DNA of 64,000 nt from Streptomyces sp. CCM_MD2014 (GTDB lineage Bacteria; Actinomycetota; Actinomycetes; Streptomycetales; Streptomycetaceae): the NCBI RefSeq assembly GCF_000772045.1, contig NZ_CP009754.1:5952001-6016000 (forward strand). Direction: 5' to 3'. This document shows, in pieces, positions 37,739 to 47,172 of the stretch. Both the position numbers and the translations under genes were made by a program. Position 1 is the stretch's first letter. Each line of letters starts with the position of its first letter. Below the pieces are notes generated by a model, which saw only the letters and a list, made by a program, of their open reading frames with translations, did no database searches and had not been told where the DNA came from.

Positions 37739-38158
37739 GTGGACACCGCGCGACTTCCGTTCTTCGTCTACGGCACCCTGCGCCCCGGGGGTCCGAACCA
37801 CGACGCCCTCCTGCGCGGACGCGTCCGCGCCGAGGAACCCGCCCGGCTGCACGGTGCCGTGCTCTACGAAGGCCCGGGGTATCCGTACGCCGTCGAGGCG
37901 GCCGGGGGGACCGTGCGCGGGGAGATCGTCACCCCCGAACCCGGGGAGTACACCGCGCTGCTGGCCGCCCTGGACCGGCTGGAGGAGTACGTGCCGGGCG
38001 ACCCGCGCAACCTCTACGACCGGGTGGCCGGGACGGCCGTACGGGACGCCGACGGGGCGTCCGTCCGGGTCTGGGTGTACGTGGCCGCACCCGCGGTCGC
38101 CGCCCGGCTCAGGGCGTGCGGCCGCCGCGTGGAGAGCGGGAACTGGCCCGCGGGGTGA
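37739..38158 (+). CDS. Gamma-glutamylcyclotransferase-like (AIG2/GGCT fold) protein
   Basis: The 139-residue GGCT-fold protein opens with PFFVYGTLRPGGPNHDALL, the YGTL(R/K)xG substrate loop. The likely catalytic Glu is in ALDRLEEYVPGDPRNLYDR, and VWVYVAA forms a core strand. Relatives cleave gamma-glutamyl-amino acids or gamma-glutamylamines with cyclisation to oxoproline. The start is the GTG at 37739; an ATG at 37729 is in another frame. Its stop codon lies inside the first unit of a 27-bp tandem repeat shared with the end of convergent nasA. Confidence 0.85.
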   Translation: MDTARLPFFVYGTLRPGGPNHDALLRGRVRAEEPARLHGAVLYEGPGYPYAVEAAGGTVRGEIVTPEPGEYTALLAALDRLEEYVPGDPRNLYDRVAGTAVRDADGASVRVWVYVAAPAVAARLRACGRRVESGNWPAG

Positions 38159-38230
38159 CGGCTAGCGCGCCACCTCGTGGGGTGACGGCTGGCGCGCCAC
38201 CTCGTGGGGTGACGGCTGGCGCGCCACCTC
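38155..38230. repeat. 27-bp tandem repeat at the convergent ends of GGCT and nasA
   Basis: Units begin with GTGACGGCT at 38155, 38182 and 38209 (2.8 copies). The first unit differs at one base, and that base creates the TAG stop of nasA. On the minus strand each unit encodes VARQPSPHE, so the C-terminus of NasA carries two or three copies. Confidence 0.9.
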
Positions 38231-40345
38231 CACCCGCACCGCGCACACCTTGAACTCCGGCATCCGCGAGTCCGGGTCGAGCGCCGGGTTGGTCAGCGTG
38301 TTGGCGCGGCCCTCGCCCGGCCAGTGGAAGGGCATGAACACGGTGTCCGGCCGGATCGCGGTGGTGATGCGGGCCGGCGCCACCGCCCGCCCGCGCCGGG
38401 ACACGACCGCCAGCGGGTCGCCCTCGGCCGCTCCGAGCCGCGCCGCCAGCCGCGGGTGCAGCTCCACGAAGGGGCCCGGCGCGGCGGCGTTCAGCTCGGC
38501 CACCCGCCGGGTCTGCGCCCCCGACTGGTACTGCGCCACGACCCGCCCCGTGGTCAGCAGCACCGGGTACGCGTCGTCCGGCTCCTCGGCGCTCGGACGG
38601 TGCGCGACGGGCGCGAAGCGGGCCCGGCCGTCGTCGGTGGCGAAGCGGTCGAGGAAGAGGCGGGGGGTGCCCGGGTGGGGCACGGCATCCGTGCGGTCGT
38701 CCGCGTCGTCGTCGGCGAGGGGCGCCGGGCACGGCCAGAACACGCCGTTCTCCCGCGCCAGCCGCCGGTAGTCGATCCCGGAGTAGTCCGCCGGGCCGCC
38801 CGCGCTCGCCCGCCGCAGTTCCTCGAAGACCTCCTCGGGATCGACCGGGAAGCCCTTCTCCACGCCGAGCCGGCCGGCCAGCCCGTGCAGCACCTCCAGG
38901 TCGCCGCGGACCCCCGCCGGCGGGGTGATCGCGCGCCGCCGCAGCAGCACCCGGCCCTCCAGGTTCGTCGTGGTCCCCGTCTCCTCCGCCCACTGCGTCA
39001 CCGGCAGCACCACGTCCGCCAGTTCGGCCGTCTCGGAGAGCACCACGTCGCACACGGCCAGGAAGTCCAGCGACCGCAGCCGCCCCTCGACGTGCGCGGC
39101 ACGCGGCGCGGAGACGACCGGGTTGGACCCCATCACCAGCAGCGACCTGATGTCCGTGCCCAGCGCGTCCAGCAACTCGTACGCGCTGCGCCCCGGCCCC
39201 GGCAGCGCGTCCGGGTCCACGCCCCACACCCCGGCCACGTGCCGCCGCGCAGCCGGGTCGGTCAGCTTGCGGTAGCCCGGCAACTGGTCGGCCTTCTGCC
39301 CGTGTTCGCGCCCGCCCTGCCCGTTGCCCTGCCCGGTCAGGCAGCCGTACCCGGACAGGGGCCGCCCGGCCCGCCCGGTCGCCAGGCACAGGTTGATCCA
39401 CGCGCCCACCGTGTCCGTGCCCTTGGCCTGCTGCTCCGGCCCGCGCGCGGTGAGCACCATCGCCGCCTCGGGCGCGCAGAACAGCCGTACCGCCTCCCGC
39501 AGTTCGGGAACGGACACCCCCGTGATCCGCTCCACCTGCTCCGGCCAGTGCGCCATCGCCGCCGCCCGCGCCTCCTCCCAGCCGGACGTGCGCTCCTCGA
39601 CGTACGCCCGGTCGACCCGCCCCTCGGCGACCACGAGGTGCAGCAGGCCCAGCGCGAGGGCGAGATCGGTGCCGGGGCGGGGCGCGAGGTGCAGGTCGGC
39701 CTGCTCGGCGGTCCGCGTGCGGCGCGGGTCGACGACGATCAGCGTGCCGCCGTTCTCCCGCAGTTCGGTGAAGTAGCGCAGGGACGGCGGCATCGTCTCC
39801 GCCGGGTTCGACCCGACGAGGATCACGCACCCGGTCCTCGGGATGTCCTCCAGCGGGAACGGCAGCCCCCGGTCGAGCCCGAACGCCCGGGTCCCGGCCG
39901 CCGCCGCCGACGACATGCAGAACCGCCCGTTGTAGTCGATCTGCGAGGTGCCCAGCACCACCCGGGCGAACTTGCCCAGCGCGTACGCCTTCTCGTTGGT
40001 CAGCCCGCCCCCGCCGAACACCCCGAGCGCGTCCGCGCCGTACGCCGCCCGCGTGCGCTCCAGGTTCTGGGCGATCAGGTCCAGCGCCTCGTCCCACCCG
40101 GCCGGCACCAGGGTCCCGTCGGCGGCGCGCACCAGCGGCGAGGTCAGCCGCGCCCCGGGCGCGAGAACCCGCGCCGCCGTACGCCCCTTGCCGCACAGCG
40201 CGCCCCGGTTCACGGGGAAGTCCGCGCGCTCGGACACCTCGACGGTCCCGCCGTCGACGGGCGTCAGGTTCATCCCGCACTGCAGGGCGCAGTACGGGCA
40301 GTGCGTGGGGGTGGTGGCGGGGTTCCGCGTGCCGGTGTTCTGCAT
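38162..40345 (-). CDS. nasA: Assimilatory nitrate reductase, molybdopterin oxidoreductase
   Basis: The 727-residue Mo-bisMGD enzyme reduces nitrate to nitrite in the cytoplasm. The N-terminal [4Fe-4S] ligands are CPYCALQCGMN with a fourth Cys in NRGALCGKG; FCMSSAAAAGTRAFGLDRG lies near the active site, and GSNPAETMPPSLRY and GSNPVVSAP are MGD-binding loops. The C-terminal barrel has LLTTGRVVAQYQSGAQTRR. It lacks a C-terminal BFD cluster. The protein ends in VARQPSPHE repeats not seen in the family. NADH donors are not adjacent, but the nir operon is 7 kb away, and together they reduce nitrate to ammonium. Confidence 0.92.
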   Translation of the reverse strand: MQNTGTRNPATTPTHCPYCALQCGMNLTPVDGGTVEVSERADFPVNRGALCGKGRTAARVLAPGARLTSPLVRAADGTLVPAGWDEALDLIAQNLERTRAAYGADALGVFGGGGLTNEKAYALGKFARVVLGTSQIDYNGRFCMSSAAAAGTRAFGLDRGLPFPLEDIPRTGCVILVGSNPAETMPPSLRYFTELRENGGTLIVVDPRRTRTAEQADLHLAPRPGTDLALALGLLHLVVAEGRVDRAYVEERTSGWEEARAAAMAHWPEQVERITGVSVPELREAVRLFCAPEAAMVLTARGPEQQAKGTDTVGAWINLCLATGRAGRPLSGYGCLTGQGNGQGGREHGQKADQLPGYRKLTDPAARRHVAGVWGVDPDALPGPGRSAYELLDALGTDIRSLLVMGSNPVVSAPRAAHVEGRLRSLDFLAVCDVVLSETAELADVVLPVTQWAEETGTTTNLEGRVLLRRRAITPPAGVRGDLEVLHGLAGRLGVEKGFPVDPEEVFEELRRASAGGPADYSGIDYRRLARENGVFWPCPAPLADDDADDRTDAVPHPGTPRLFLDRFATDDGRARFAPVAHRPSAEEPDDAYPVLLTTGRVVAQYQSGAQTRRVAELNAAAPGPFVELHPRLAARLGAAEGDPLAVVSRRGRAVAPARITTAIRPDTVFMPFHWPGEGRANTLTNPALDPDSRMPEFKVCAVRVEVARQPSPHEVARQPSPHEVAR

Positions 40346-40368
40346 ACCGGTCAGCCTGCGGCTTCTGT

Positions 40369-40396
40369 GTTACGCGACCGGGCGGCGCGCTGTTAC
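40369..40396 (-). promoter_or_regulatory. Possible GlnR half-sites upstream of nasA
   Basis: Two GTTAC pentamers (40369-40373, 40392-40396) lie 24-51 bases upstream of the nasA start. Their 23-base offset is one more than the ideal 22, and no clear GAAAC partners are seen, so the match is weak. nasA is a known GlnR target in Streptomyces. Confidence 0.35.
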
Positions 40397-40448
40397 ACCG
40401 CGGGGACGGCGACCTCCCCGCCGTCCCCGGTGCACCGTGAGGGGCGGC

Positions 40449-41135
40449 TCATCCCGCGTCGGCGAGCGCCCGGGCCACCCCCGGCTCCCGCGGCCCGAGG
40501 AAGTGCGGGTCCGGCTCGAAGACCGCGTCCAGCGCCGCCTTGCCCGCCGCGAGGATCTCCCGGGCGCCCCCGTAGTACCAGGTCACGTCATGCTCGTCGT
40601 CGACCCCCACGCCGTACGACGCCACCCCCGCCTCCTGGCACAGCGCCACCGCCCGCCGGATGTGGAAGCCCTGGCTGATCAGCACTGCCCGGTCGACGCC
40701 GAAGATCTTCTTCGCGCGGACGCAGGAGTCCCAGGTGTCGAAGCCCGCGTAGTCGCCGACGATGCGCCCGTCCGGGACGCCGTGCCGGACCAGGTAGGCG
40801 CGCATGGCGTCCGGCTCGTCGTACTCCTCGCGGCTGTTGTCCCCGGTGACCAGCACCACCTCGATCCGCCCCGCCCGGTACAGCCGAGCCGCCGCGTCCA
40901 GCCGGTGCGCGAGGTACGGCGACGGCTCCCCGTCCCACAGCCCGGCGCCGAAGACGACCGCGACCTCGGTGTGCGGCACGTCGGCGGTGGTGCGCAGCCG
41001 GTCGTCGGTGACCAGGCGCAGCCACGCCGAGGGCAGCAGCGCCAGCACGCATCCGGCCGCGACCGCCTGGACCAGCCGCCGCCGCCCGGTGCGGGTGCGC
41101 GGCAGCCGTGGTCTGCGAAGTCTCGGGCGGCGCAT
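40449..41135 (-). CDS. SanA/YdcF-like DUF218 membrane-anchored protein
   Basis: This 228-residue protein has an Arg-rich N-terminus, one transmembrane helix (LVQAVAAGCVLALLPSAWL) and a DUF218 domain. The domain contains VAVVFGAGLWDGEPSPYLAHRLDAA, VLVTGDNSREEYDEPDAMRAYL and ISQGFHIRRAVALCQEAGV. SanA-type proteins affect envelope barrier function and vancomycin sensitivity in enterobacteria; the reaction is not known. The ATG at 41135 is preceded by GGAGG. It is divergent from the sirohydrochlorin chelatase-like gene and has no obvious link to nitrate assimilation. Confidence 0.85.
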   Translation of the reverse strand: MRRPRLRRPRLPRTRTGRRRLVQAVAAGCVLALLPSAWLRLVTDDRLRTTADVPHTEVAVVFGAGLWDGEPSPYLAHRLDAAARLYRAGRIEVVLVTGDNSREEYDEPDAMRAYLVRHGVPDGRIVGDYAGFDTWDSCVRAKKIFGVDRAVLISQGFHIRRAVALCQEAGVASYGVGVDDEHDVTWYYGGAREILAAGKAALDAVFEPDPHFLGPREPGVARALADAG

Positions 41136-41299
41136 CGGACGGTTCCCTCCCCGGTCGGTTCCTGCCACCGAGGACGCCCCGACGGGCCGTCCGGTTCGCC
41201 GGCCGCTCACGGGGACGGCCCGGCGCCGTGTGAACCGACGGAAAACCCCCGTGACACCCACGCAACGAGGAGGCAACGTCCGCCCGCCACCCTCGACGC

Positions 41300-42139
41300 A
41301 TGACGGCGACGACAGTGACGGGCAACAGGGACACAGCGACCCCGGGCGGCACCCCCGCCCTGGTCGTCGTCGCCCACGGCAGCCGCGACCCGCGCGCCCT
41401 GAGCACCGTGCGGGCCCTCCTCGACCGGGTTCGCGCCCTGCGCCCCGCCCTGCCGGTCCACCTCGGCCACATCGAGCTGAACGAACCCCTGCTCCCCGGC
41501 ACGCTCACCGCGCTCGGCGACGGGGAGGCGGTGCTCGTCCCCCTCCTCCTCGGGCGGGGCTACCACGTCAAACGGGACATCCCGGACATGGCCGCCGCCT
41601 CCCCGGCCCGCACCCGCGTGGCCGCCCCGCTCGGCCCGCACCCCCTCCTGGTGGACGCCCTGCACGCACGTCTCACGGAGGCCGGCTGGCCCGCACGCCC
41701 GGCCCCGGACCACGCCGTCGTCCTCGCCTCCGCGGGCTCCCGGGACCCGGAGTCCCGCGCCGACACGTCCCGCACGGCAGCCCTCCTCGCCGCCCGCCTC
41801 GGCGTCCCGGTCGTCCCCGCCTACGCCTCGGCGGCGACCCCGACGGTCCCGGAGGCCATCCGCACGCTGACGGCCCGGGGCCACCGCCGCATCGCCCTCG
41901 CCTCCTGCTTCACGGCCCCGGGCCGCTTCGCGACCCAGTGCGCGGCAGCGGCCCCGTGGATCGCATCGGCCCCCTTGGGCACCCACCCGTCGATGGCCCG
42001 CCTCCTGCTCCACCGCTACGACCGGGCACGTGGAGCCGGCGGCGAGGCGAACGCACCCGAAGGGGCGCGGGACTGCTTCGATGTGCGGCTCCGCCGAGGG
42101 GCGCGACCAGTCACGCCGCACGCCGCACTCGCCCGGTAA
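41300..42139 (+). CDS. Sirohydrochlorin chelatase-like (CbiX) protein
   Basis: The 279-residue class II chelatase fold has two repeated halves. The first carries LVVVAHGSRDPRALSTVRALLDRV with the metal-binding His and HLGHIELNEPLL; the second carries AVVLASAGSRDPESRADTSRTAALL. These enzymes insert Fe2+ or Co2+ into sirohydrochlorin. Given nirB (sirohaem enzyme) and nasA in the same region, iron insertion for sirohaem is the best guess. In the second half the usual His is replaced (ASAGS), as in some family members where only one half is active. Confidence 0.85.
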   Translation: MTATTVTGNRDTATPGGTPALVVVAHGSRDPRALSTVRALLDRVRALRPALPVHLGHIELNEPLLPGTLTALGDGEAVLVPLLLGRGYHVKRDIPDMAAASPARTRVAAPLGPHPLLVDALHARLTEAGWPARPAPDHAVVLASAGSRDPESRADTSRTAALLAARLGVPVVPAYASAATPTVPEAIRTLTARGHRRIALASCFTAPGRFATQCAAAAPWIASAPLGTHPSMARLLLHRYDRARGAGGEANAPEGARDCFDVRLRRGARPVTPHAALAR

Positions 42140-42198
42140 CCGCACCGGGCAGACGAGCAGGCCCCCGCCTGTCACACCTTCCCCTTACTGTTCATGAC

Positions 42199-43473
42199 AT
42201 GGAAGGCACCGCACCCCCCACCCCGTACGACCCCACGTCAGCGGCCCGCTACGCCCCCGAACCAGACAAACGCCCCGGCCGCACCGCCTTCCAACGCGAC
42301 CGCGCCCGCATCCTGCACTCCGCCGCGCTGCGGCGCCTCGCCGGCAAGACGCAGGTCGTCGCGCCGGGGGAGGGCAGCCCCGTCTGGGACGCCAGCCCGC
42401 GCACCCGCCTCACGCACTCCCTCGAGTGCGCCCAGGTCGGCCGGGAGCTGGGCGCCGCCCTCGGCTGCGACCCGGACCTCGTCGAGGCGGCCTGCCTCGC
42501 GCACGACCTGGGCCACCCGCCCTTCGGGCACAACGGGGAGCAGGCGCTCAACGCGTTCGCCGAGGACTGCGGCGGCTTCGAGGGCAACGCCCAGTCCCTG
42601 CGCCTCCTGACCCGCATCGAGCCCAAGCGGTTCACCGAGACCGGCTCCGTCGGCCTCAACCTCACCCGCGCCACGCTCGACGCCGCCACCAAGTACCCCT
42701 GGCCGCGTGGCGCCCACCCCACCGACCCGGCCTCGCCCAAGTTCGGCGTGTACGACGACGACCGGCCCGTCTTCGAGTGGCTCCGCCAGGACGCCCCCGG
42801 CGCCCGCACCTGCTTCGAGGCCCAGGTCATGGACTGGTCCGACGACGTGGCGTACTCCGTGCACGACGTCGAGGACGGCCTGCACGCCGGTCACATCGAC
42901 CCGAACTGCCTGCTCGCCGACCCCGAGCGCGAGGCCGTGTTCGACGCGGCCGTCGGACGCTACGTCCCGGCCGGCACCGACCACGCCGAACTCGCCGCCG
43001 CCCTCGACCGGCTCCTCGCCCAGGACTGGTGGCCGCACGGCTACGACGGCTCCGCCGTCGCCCAGGCCCGCCTCAAGGACGCCACCAGCCAGCTCATCGG
43101 CCGCTTCTGCCTGGCCGCCGAGGCCGCGACCCGGGCCGCGTACGGGGGCGGCCGGCTCACCCGGTACACCGCCGAGCTGGTCGTCCCCCGCGAGACGCGC
43201 ATGGAGTGCGCCGTCCTCAAGGCGGTCGCCGTCCGGTACGTCATGCAGCGCACCGAGCAGGAGCGGCTCCGCGCCGACCAGAGGATCGTCGTCGCCGAAC
43301 TCGCCGAGGCGCTGACCGCCCGCGCACCGGACGGGCTCGACCCCCAGTTCCGCGCCCTGTTCGACCGGGCCGGCGACGACCGGGCACGCAAACGGGTGAT
43401 CGTCGACCAGATCGCCTCCCTCACCGACGCCTCGGCCCGTTCGCTTCACGCCCGTCTGACGGGGCATCCATGA
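42199..43473 (+). CDS. dgt: Deoxyguanosinetriphosphate triphosphohydrolase-like protein
   Basis: This 424-residue HD-superfamily enzyme hydrolyses dNTPs to deoxynucleosides and triphosphate. Motifs are FQRDRARILHSAALRRLAGKTQV (substrate contacts), RTRLTHSLECAQVGREL (first His), CLAHDLGHPPFGHNGE (HD pair) and MDWSDDVAYSVHDVEDG (late Asp). The ATG at 42199 is in the right frame; an ATG five bases upstream is out of frame. It is followed after 180 bp by a flavoprotein gene and further on by dnaG, an order often seen in Streptomyces. Confidence 0.92.
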   Translation: MEGTAPPTPYDPTSAARYAPEPDKRPGRTAFQRDRARILHSAALRRLAGKTQVVAPGEGSPVWDASPRTRLTHSLECAQVGRELGAALGCDPDLVEAACLAHDLGHPPFGHNGEQALNAFAEDCGGFEGNAQSLRLLTRIEPKRFTETGSVGLNLTRATLDAATKYPWPRGAHPTDPASPKFGVYDDDRPVFEWLRQDAPGARTCFEAQVMDWSDDVAYSVHDVEDGLHAGHIDPNCLLADPEREAVFDAAVGRYVPAGTDHAELAAALDRLLAQDWWPHGYDGSAVAQARLKDATSQLIGRFCLAAEAATRAAYGGGRLTRYTAELVVPRETRMECAVLKAVAVRYVMQRTEQERLRADQRIVVAELAEALTARAPDGLDPQFRALFDRAGDDRARKRVIVDQIASLTDASARSLHARLTGHP

Positions 43474-43653
43474 GACTGGCGGCGGGACGGGTGTGACCCG
43501 GCGGTGCTCCGTGCGCCCGAAACGCGGTACGACGCGGTGCTCGGGCGGTCGGAACGCGGCAGGTCGTGGCCTGAACGGGTCCTTCCCCCTTCCCGCACCA
43601 CGCCACGTGCGGGACGCTCGCATGTGGCGGCACCCTGACGAGGAGGCAGACAA

Positions 43654-44919
43654 GTGGTCGACGCGGATCAGACATTCGTCATCGTCGGAGGCGGCCTGGC
43701 GGGCGCGAAGGCGGCCGAGACGCTCCGCACGGAGGGCTTCACCGGCCGGGTGATCCTCATCTGCGACGAACGCGACCACCCCTACGAGCGCCCGCCGCTG
43801 TCCAAGGGCTACCTCCTCGGCAAGGAGGAGCGCGACAGCGTCTTCGTGCACGAGCCCGCCTGGTACGCCCAGCACGACATCGAGCTGCACCTCGGCCAGA
43901 CCGTCGTCGCGATCGACCGCGCCGCCAAGACCGTCCACTACGGCGACGACGGCACCCACGTCAGGTACGACAAGCTGCTCCTGGCGACCGGCGCCGAACC
44001 CCGCCGCCTCGACGTCCCCGGCACCGACCTGGCGGGCGTCCACCACCTGCGCCGCCTCGCCCACGCCGAGCGGCTCAAGGGCGTCCTCGCCTCGCTGGGC
44101 CGGGACAACGGCCACCTCGTGGTCGCCGGCGCGGGCTGGATCGGCCTGGAGGTCGCGGCGGCGGCCCGCGAGTACGGGGCGGAGGTCACCGTGATCGAGC
44201 CGGCCCCCACCCCGCTGCACGGCGTCCTGGGCCCCGAGCTGGGCTCCGTCTTCGCCGAGCTGCACGAGGCGCACGGCGTCCGCTTCCGCTTCGGCGTCAG
44301 GCTGACCGAGATCGTCGGCCAGGACGGCATGGTGCTGGCCGCCCGCACCGACGACGGCGAGGAGCACCCCGCCCACGACGTGCTCGCCGCGATCGGCGCC
44401 GCCCCGCGCACCGCGCTCGCCCAGGCGGCGGGCCTGGAGATCGCCGACCGCGCGGCCGGCGGCGGCATCGTCGTCGACGCCGACCTGCGCACCTCCGACC
44501 CCGACATCCACGCCGCCGGTGACGTCGCCTCCTTCCACCACGCCCTCTTCGACACCCGCCTGCGCGTGGAGCACTGGGCCAACGCCCTGAACGGCGGCCC
44601 GGCCGCCGCCCGCGCGATGCTCGGCAAGGGCCTCGCCCACGACCGCGTGCCCTACTTCTTCACCGACCAGTACGACCTGGGCATGGAGTACTCCGGCTGG
44701 GCGCCGGCCGGGTCGTACGACCAGGTGGTGATCCGCGGGGACGCCGCGAAGCGCGAGTTCATCGCCTTCTGGGTCAAGGAGGGCCGGGTGCTGGCCGGGA
44801 TGAACGTCAACGTGTGGGACGTCACGGAGCCGATCCAGCAGCTGATCCGCTCGCAGACGCGGGTGGACACGGAGGCGCTGGCGAACCCGCACGTATCGCT
44901 CGAAAGCCTCGTCGCATAG
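43654..44919 (+). CDS. FAD-dependent ferredoxin/rubredoxin reductase-like protein
   Basis: The 421-residue flavoprotein resembles ferredoxin reductases of oxygenase systems. The FAD motif is FVIVGGGLAGAKAAETL at the N-terminus; ERPPLSKGYLLG is a strong family signature. The NAD motif is VVAGAGWIGLEVAAAA and the second FAD segment is IHAAGDVASF. The C-terminal reductase domain (FFTDQYDLGMEYSGWAP) is present. The GTG at 43654 follows GAGGAGG. No ferredoxin or oxygenase gene is adjacent, so its partner is unknown. Confidence 0.9.
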   Translation: MVDADQTFVIVGGGLAGAKAAETLRTEGFTGRVILICDERDHPYERPPLSKGYLLGKEERDSVFVHEPAWYAQHDIELHLGQTVVAIDRAAKTVHYGDDGTHVRYDKLLLATGAEPRRLDVPGTDLAGVHHLRRLAHAERLKGVLASLGRDNGHLVVAGAGWIGLEVAAAAREYGAEVTVIEPAPTPLHGVLGPELGSVFAELHEAHGVRFRFGVRLTEIVGQDGMVLAARTDDGEEHPAHDVLAAIGAAPRTALAQAAGLEIADRAAGGGIVVDADLRTSDPDIHAAGDVASFHHALFDTRLRVEHWANALNGGPAAARAMLGKGLAHDRVPYFFTDQYDLGMEYSGWAPAGSYDQVVIRGDAAKREFIAFWVKEGRVLAGMNVNVWDVTEPIQQLIRSQTRVDTEALANPHVSLESLVA

Positions 44920-44947
44920 CTGTCGTACCGTCGCCGACCCCCGATTC

Positions 44948-44965
44948 CCGGGGGCCGACCCCCGG
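44948..44965 (+). terminator. Hairpin after the reductase gene
   Basis: CCGGGGG (44948-44954) and CCCCCGG (44959-44965) with a 4-base loop form a compact hairpin 29 bases after the stop codon and 65 bases before dnaG. It would separate the two transcripts. Confidence 0.55.
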
Positions 44966-45030
44966 ACCCCTGGCCGGGAGGCCGGTCACCGCGGCGGAGG
45001 AGTGTCGGCGCCGCCCCGTAGAATTCACGC

Positions 45031-46956
45031 GTGGCAGGACGGATCAACGACGAGGACGTGAAGGCGGTACGGGACGCGGTCCCGATCGACGCCGTCGTCT
45101 CGGAGTACCTCCAGCTGCGCAACGCGGGCGGCGGCAACCTGAAGGGGCTGTGCCCCTTCCACGACGAGAAGTCCCCGTCCTTCCAGGTCAGTCCGAGCAA
45201 GGGGTTCTTCCACTGCTTCGGCTGCCAGGAGGGCGGCGACACCATCACGTTCGTGATGAAGATCGACCACCTCACCTTCTCGGAGGCGGTCGAGCGCCTG
45301 GCCGCCCAGGCGGGCATCACCCTGCGGTACGAGGAGGGCGGCTACAACCCCTCCCACCAGCGCGGTGAGCGCATCCGCCTGGTCGAGGCCCACAAGATCG
45401 CCGCCCAGTGGTACGCGGAACAGCTCGCCACCAGCCCGGAGGCGGACACCGGCCGCTCCTTCCTCGCCGACCGCGGCTTCGACCAGGCCGCCGCCGAACA
45501 CTTCGGCGTCGGCTACAGCCCCCAGGGCTGGGACCACCTCACCCGCTTCCTGCGCGGCAAGGGCTTCAGCGACAAGGAGCTGCTGCTCTCCGGCCTCTCC
45601 CAGGAGGGCCGCCGCGGACCCATCGACCGCTTCCGCGGCCGGCTGATGTGGCCCATCCGCGACATCGGCGGCGACGTCGTCGGCTTCGGCGCCCGCAAGC
45701 TCCACGAGGCGGACAACGGCCCGAAGTACCTGAACACCCCCGAGACCGCGATCTACAAGAAGTCCCAGGTCCTCTACGGCATCGACCTCGCCAAGAAGGA
45801 CATCGCGAAGGCGTCCCGCGCCGTGGTCGTCGAGGGCTACACGGACGTCATGGCCTGCCACCTCGCGGGCGTCACGACGGCCATCGCGACCTGCGGCACC
45901 GCCTTCGGCGGCGACCACATCAAGATCCTGCGCCGCCTCCTCATGGACAACGGCTCGGCCCGCGTGATCTTCACCTTCGACGGGGACGCGGCCGGCCAGA
46001 AGGCGGCCCTGCGCGCCTTCGAGGACGACCAGAAGTTCGCCGCCGAGACCTACATCGCCATCGCCCCCGACGGCATGGACCCCTGCGACCTGCGCCTGGC
46101 CAAGGGCGACGAGGCGGTCGCCGACCTGGTCGAGCCGCGCACCCCGCTCTTCGAGTTCGCGCTGCGCCAGATCGTCTCCCGCTACGACCTGGACACCCCG
46201 GCCGGCCGCGCCGCGGCCCTCGACGAGGCCGCCCCCGTCGTCGCCCGGATCAAGAACAGCGGCGCCCAGCACGAGGTCGCCGTGCAGCTCGCCGGCATGC
46301 TCGGCATCCTCGACACCCAGTTCGTGGTCCGGCGGATCTCCCAGCTGGCCCGCTGGGCCCGCGACCGCGGCGGCAAGGGCCCCGCCCCCGACCAGCGCCA
46401 TCGCGGCGGCGCCCCGCACCAGCAGACCGGACCCGCGACGACCGCCCCCCGCGGCCCCGCCCTCAACCTCCGCAACCCGGTCTTCGCCACCGAACGCGAG
46501 CTGCTCAAGCTCGCCCTCCAGCGCCCCGAGCTGGTCTCCCCGGCCTTCGACGCGTACGGCGTCGACGAGTTCACCGCCCCGCCCTACGCCGCCGTACGCG
46601 AGGCGATCCTGGAGGCCGGCGGCGCCGAGTTCGGCGTCCAGGACCCGCAGGACTACCTGGTCCGGGTCCGCGAGGCCGCCCCCGACGACGCCGTCCGGGC
46701 CATGGTCACCGAACTCGCGGTCGAGGCGATCATGCTGCACCGCGGCGTGAAGGGCGTCGACGAGGTCTACGCAGGCGCCCAGCTCGTCACGGTCCGCCGC
46801 CGCGCCGTGGAGCGCCGCATCCGCGACATCACCGGCCGTCTCACCCGCCTCTCCAACCACGGCGACCCCGCCGAACTGGCCGCCGTGCAGAACGAGCTGT
46901 GGGTCCTCCAGCAGTACGACCAGAACCTGCGCGAACACGGCGCCGCCGCGCTCTAG
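45031..46956 (+). CDS. dnaG: DNA primase
   Basis: This 641-residue primase lays RNA primers for DNA replication. The CHC2 zinc finger reads CPFHDEKSPSF...FFHCFGCQEGGD. The catalytic core has FRGRLMWPIRDIGGDVVGFGAR and the Toprim domain VVVEGYTDVMACH with the metal Glu, followed by the Asp pair in FTFDGDAAGQKAA. The C-terminal helicase-binding domain follows a Gly/Pro/Thr-rich linker (near residues 445-475). The GTG start is set by the conserved AGRINDEDVKAVRD N-terminus. hrdA lies downstream. Confidence 0.96.
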   Translation: MAGRINDEDVKAVRDAVPIDAVVSEYLQLRNAGGGNLKGLCPFHDEKSPSFQVSPSKGFFHCFGCQEGGDTITFVMKIDHLTFSEAVERLAAQAGITLRYEEGGYNPSHQRGERIRLVEAHKIAAQWYAEQLATSPEADTGRSFLADRGFDQAAAEHFGVGYSPQGWDHLTRFLRGKGFSDKELLLSGLSQEGRRGPIDRFRGRLMWPIRDIGGDVVGFGARKLHEADNGPKYLNTPETAIYKKSQVLYGIDLAKKDIAKASRAVVVEGYTDVMACHLAGVTTAIATCGTAFGGDHIKILRRLLMDNGSARVIFTFDGDAAGQKAALRAFEDDQKFAAETYIAIAPDGMDPCDLRLAKGDEAVADLVEPRTPLFEFALRQIVSRYDLDTPAGRAAALDEAAPVVARIKNSGAQHEVAVQLAGMLGILDTQFVVRRISQLARWARDRGGKGPAPDQRHRGGAPHQQTGPATTAPRGPALNLRNPVFATERELLKLALQRPELVSPAFDAYGVDEFTAPPYAAVREAILEAGGAEFGVQDPQDYLVRVREAAPDDAVRAMVTELAVEAIMLHRGVKGVDEVYAGAQLVTVRRRAVERRIRDITGRLTRLSNHGDPAELAAVQNELWVLQQYDQNLREHGAAAL

Positions 46957-47172
46957 GACGGGCCCGCGGAACACTCGCGGGTAACCCGTCGGTCACGGCC
47001 CGGACGCAAAAAGTCACCGCACGCCCCTCGTGGCGGCGATGTGTCGTACCCCACACTGGGGGCGGTACCTGAGTGCACGCGTGCGAGGCGGACGACGGCC
47101 GGTGAGCCGGCTCCGCCCCCGACGTACCGCCGCCGGCCTCCGCCGGCCGCGTCCATCCTGGAGGTCGCCCCC

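Noticed and set aside
38155..38230. Short direct repeats considered as a CRISPR array
   Set aside because: The units are contiguous with no spacers, only 2.8 copies exist, and they code for part of NasA.
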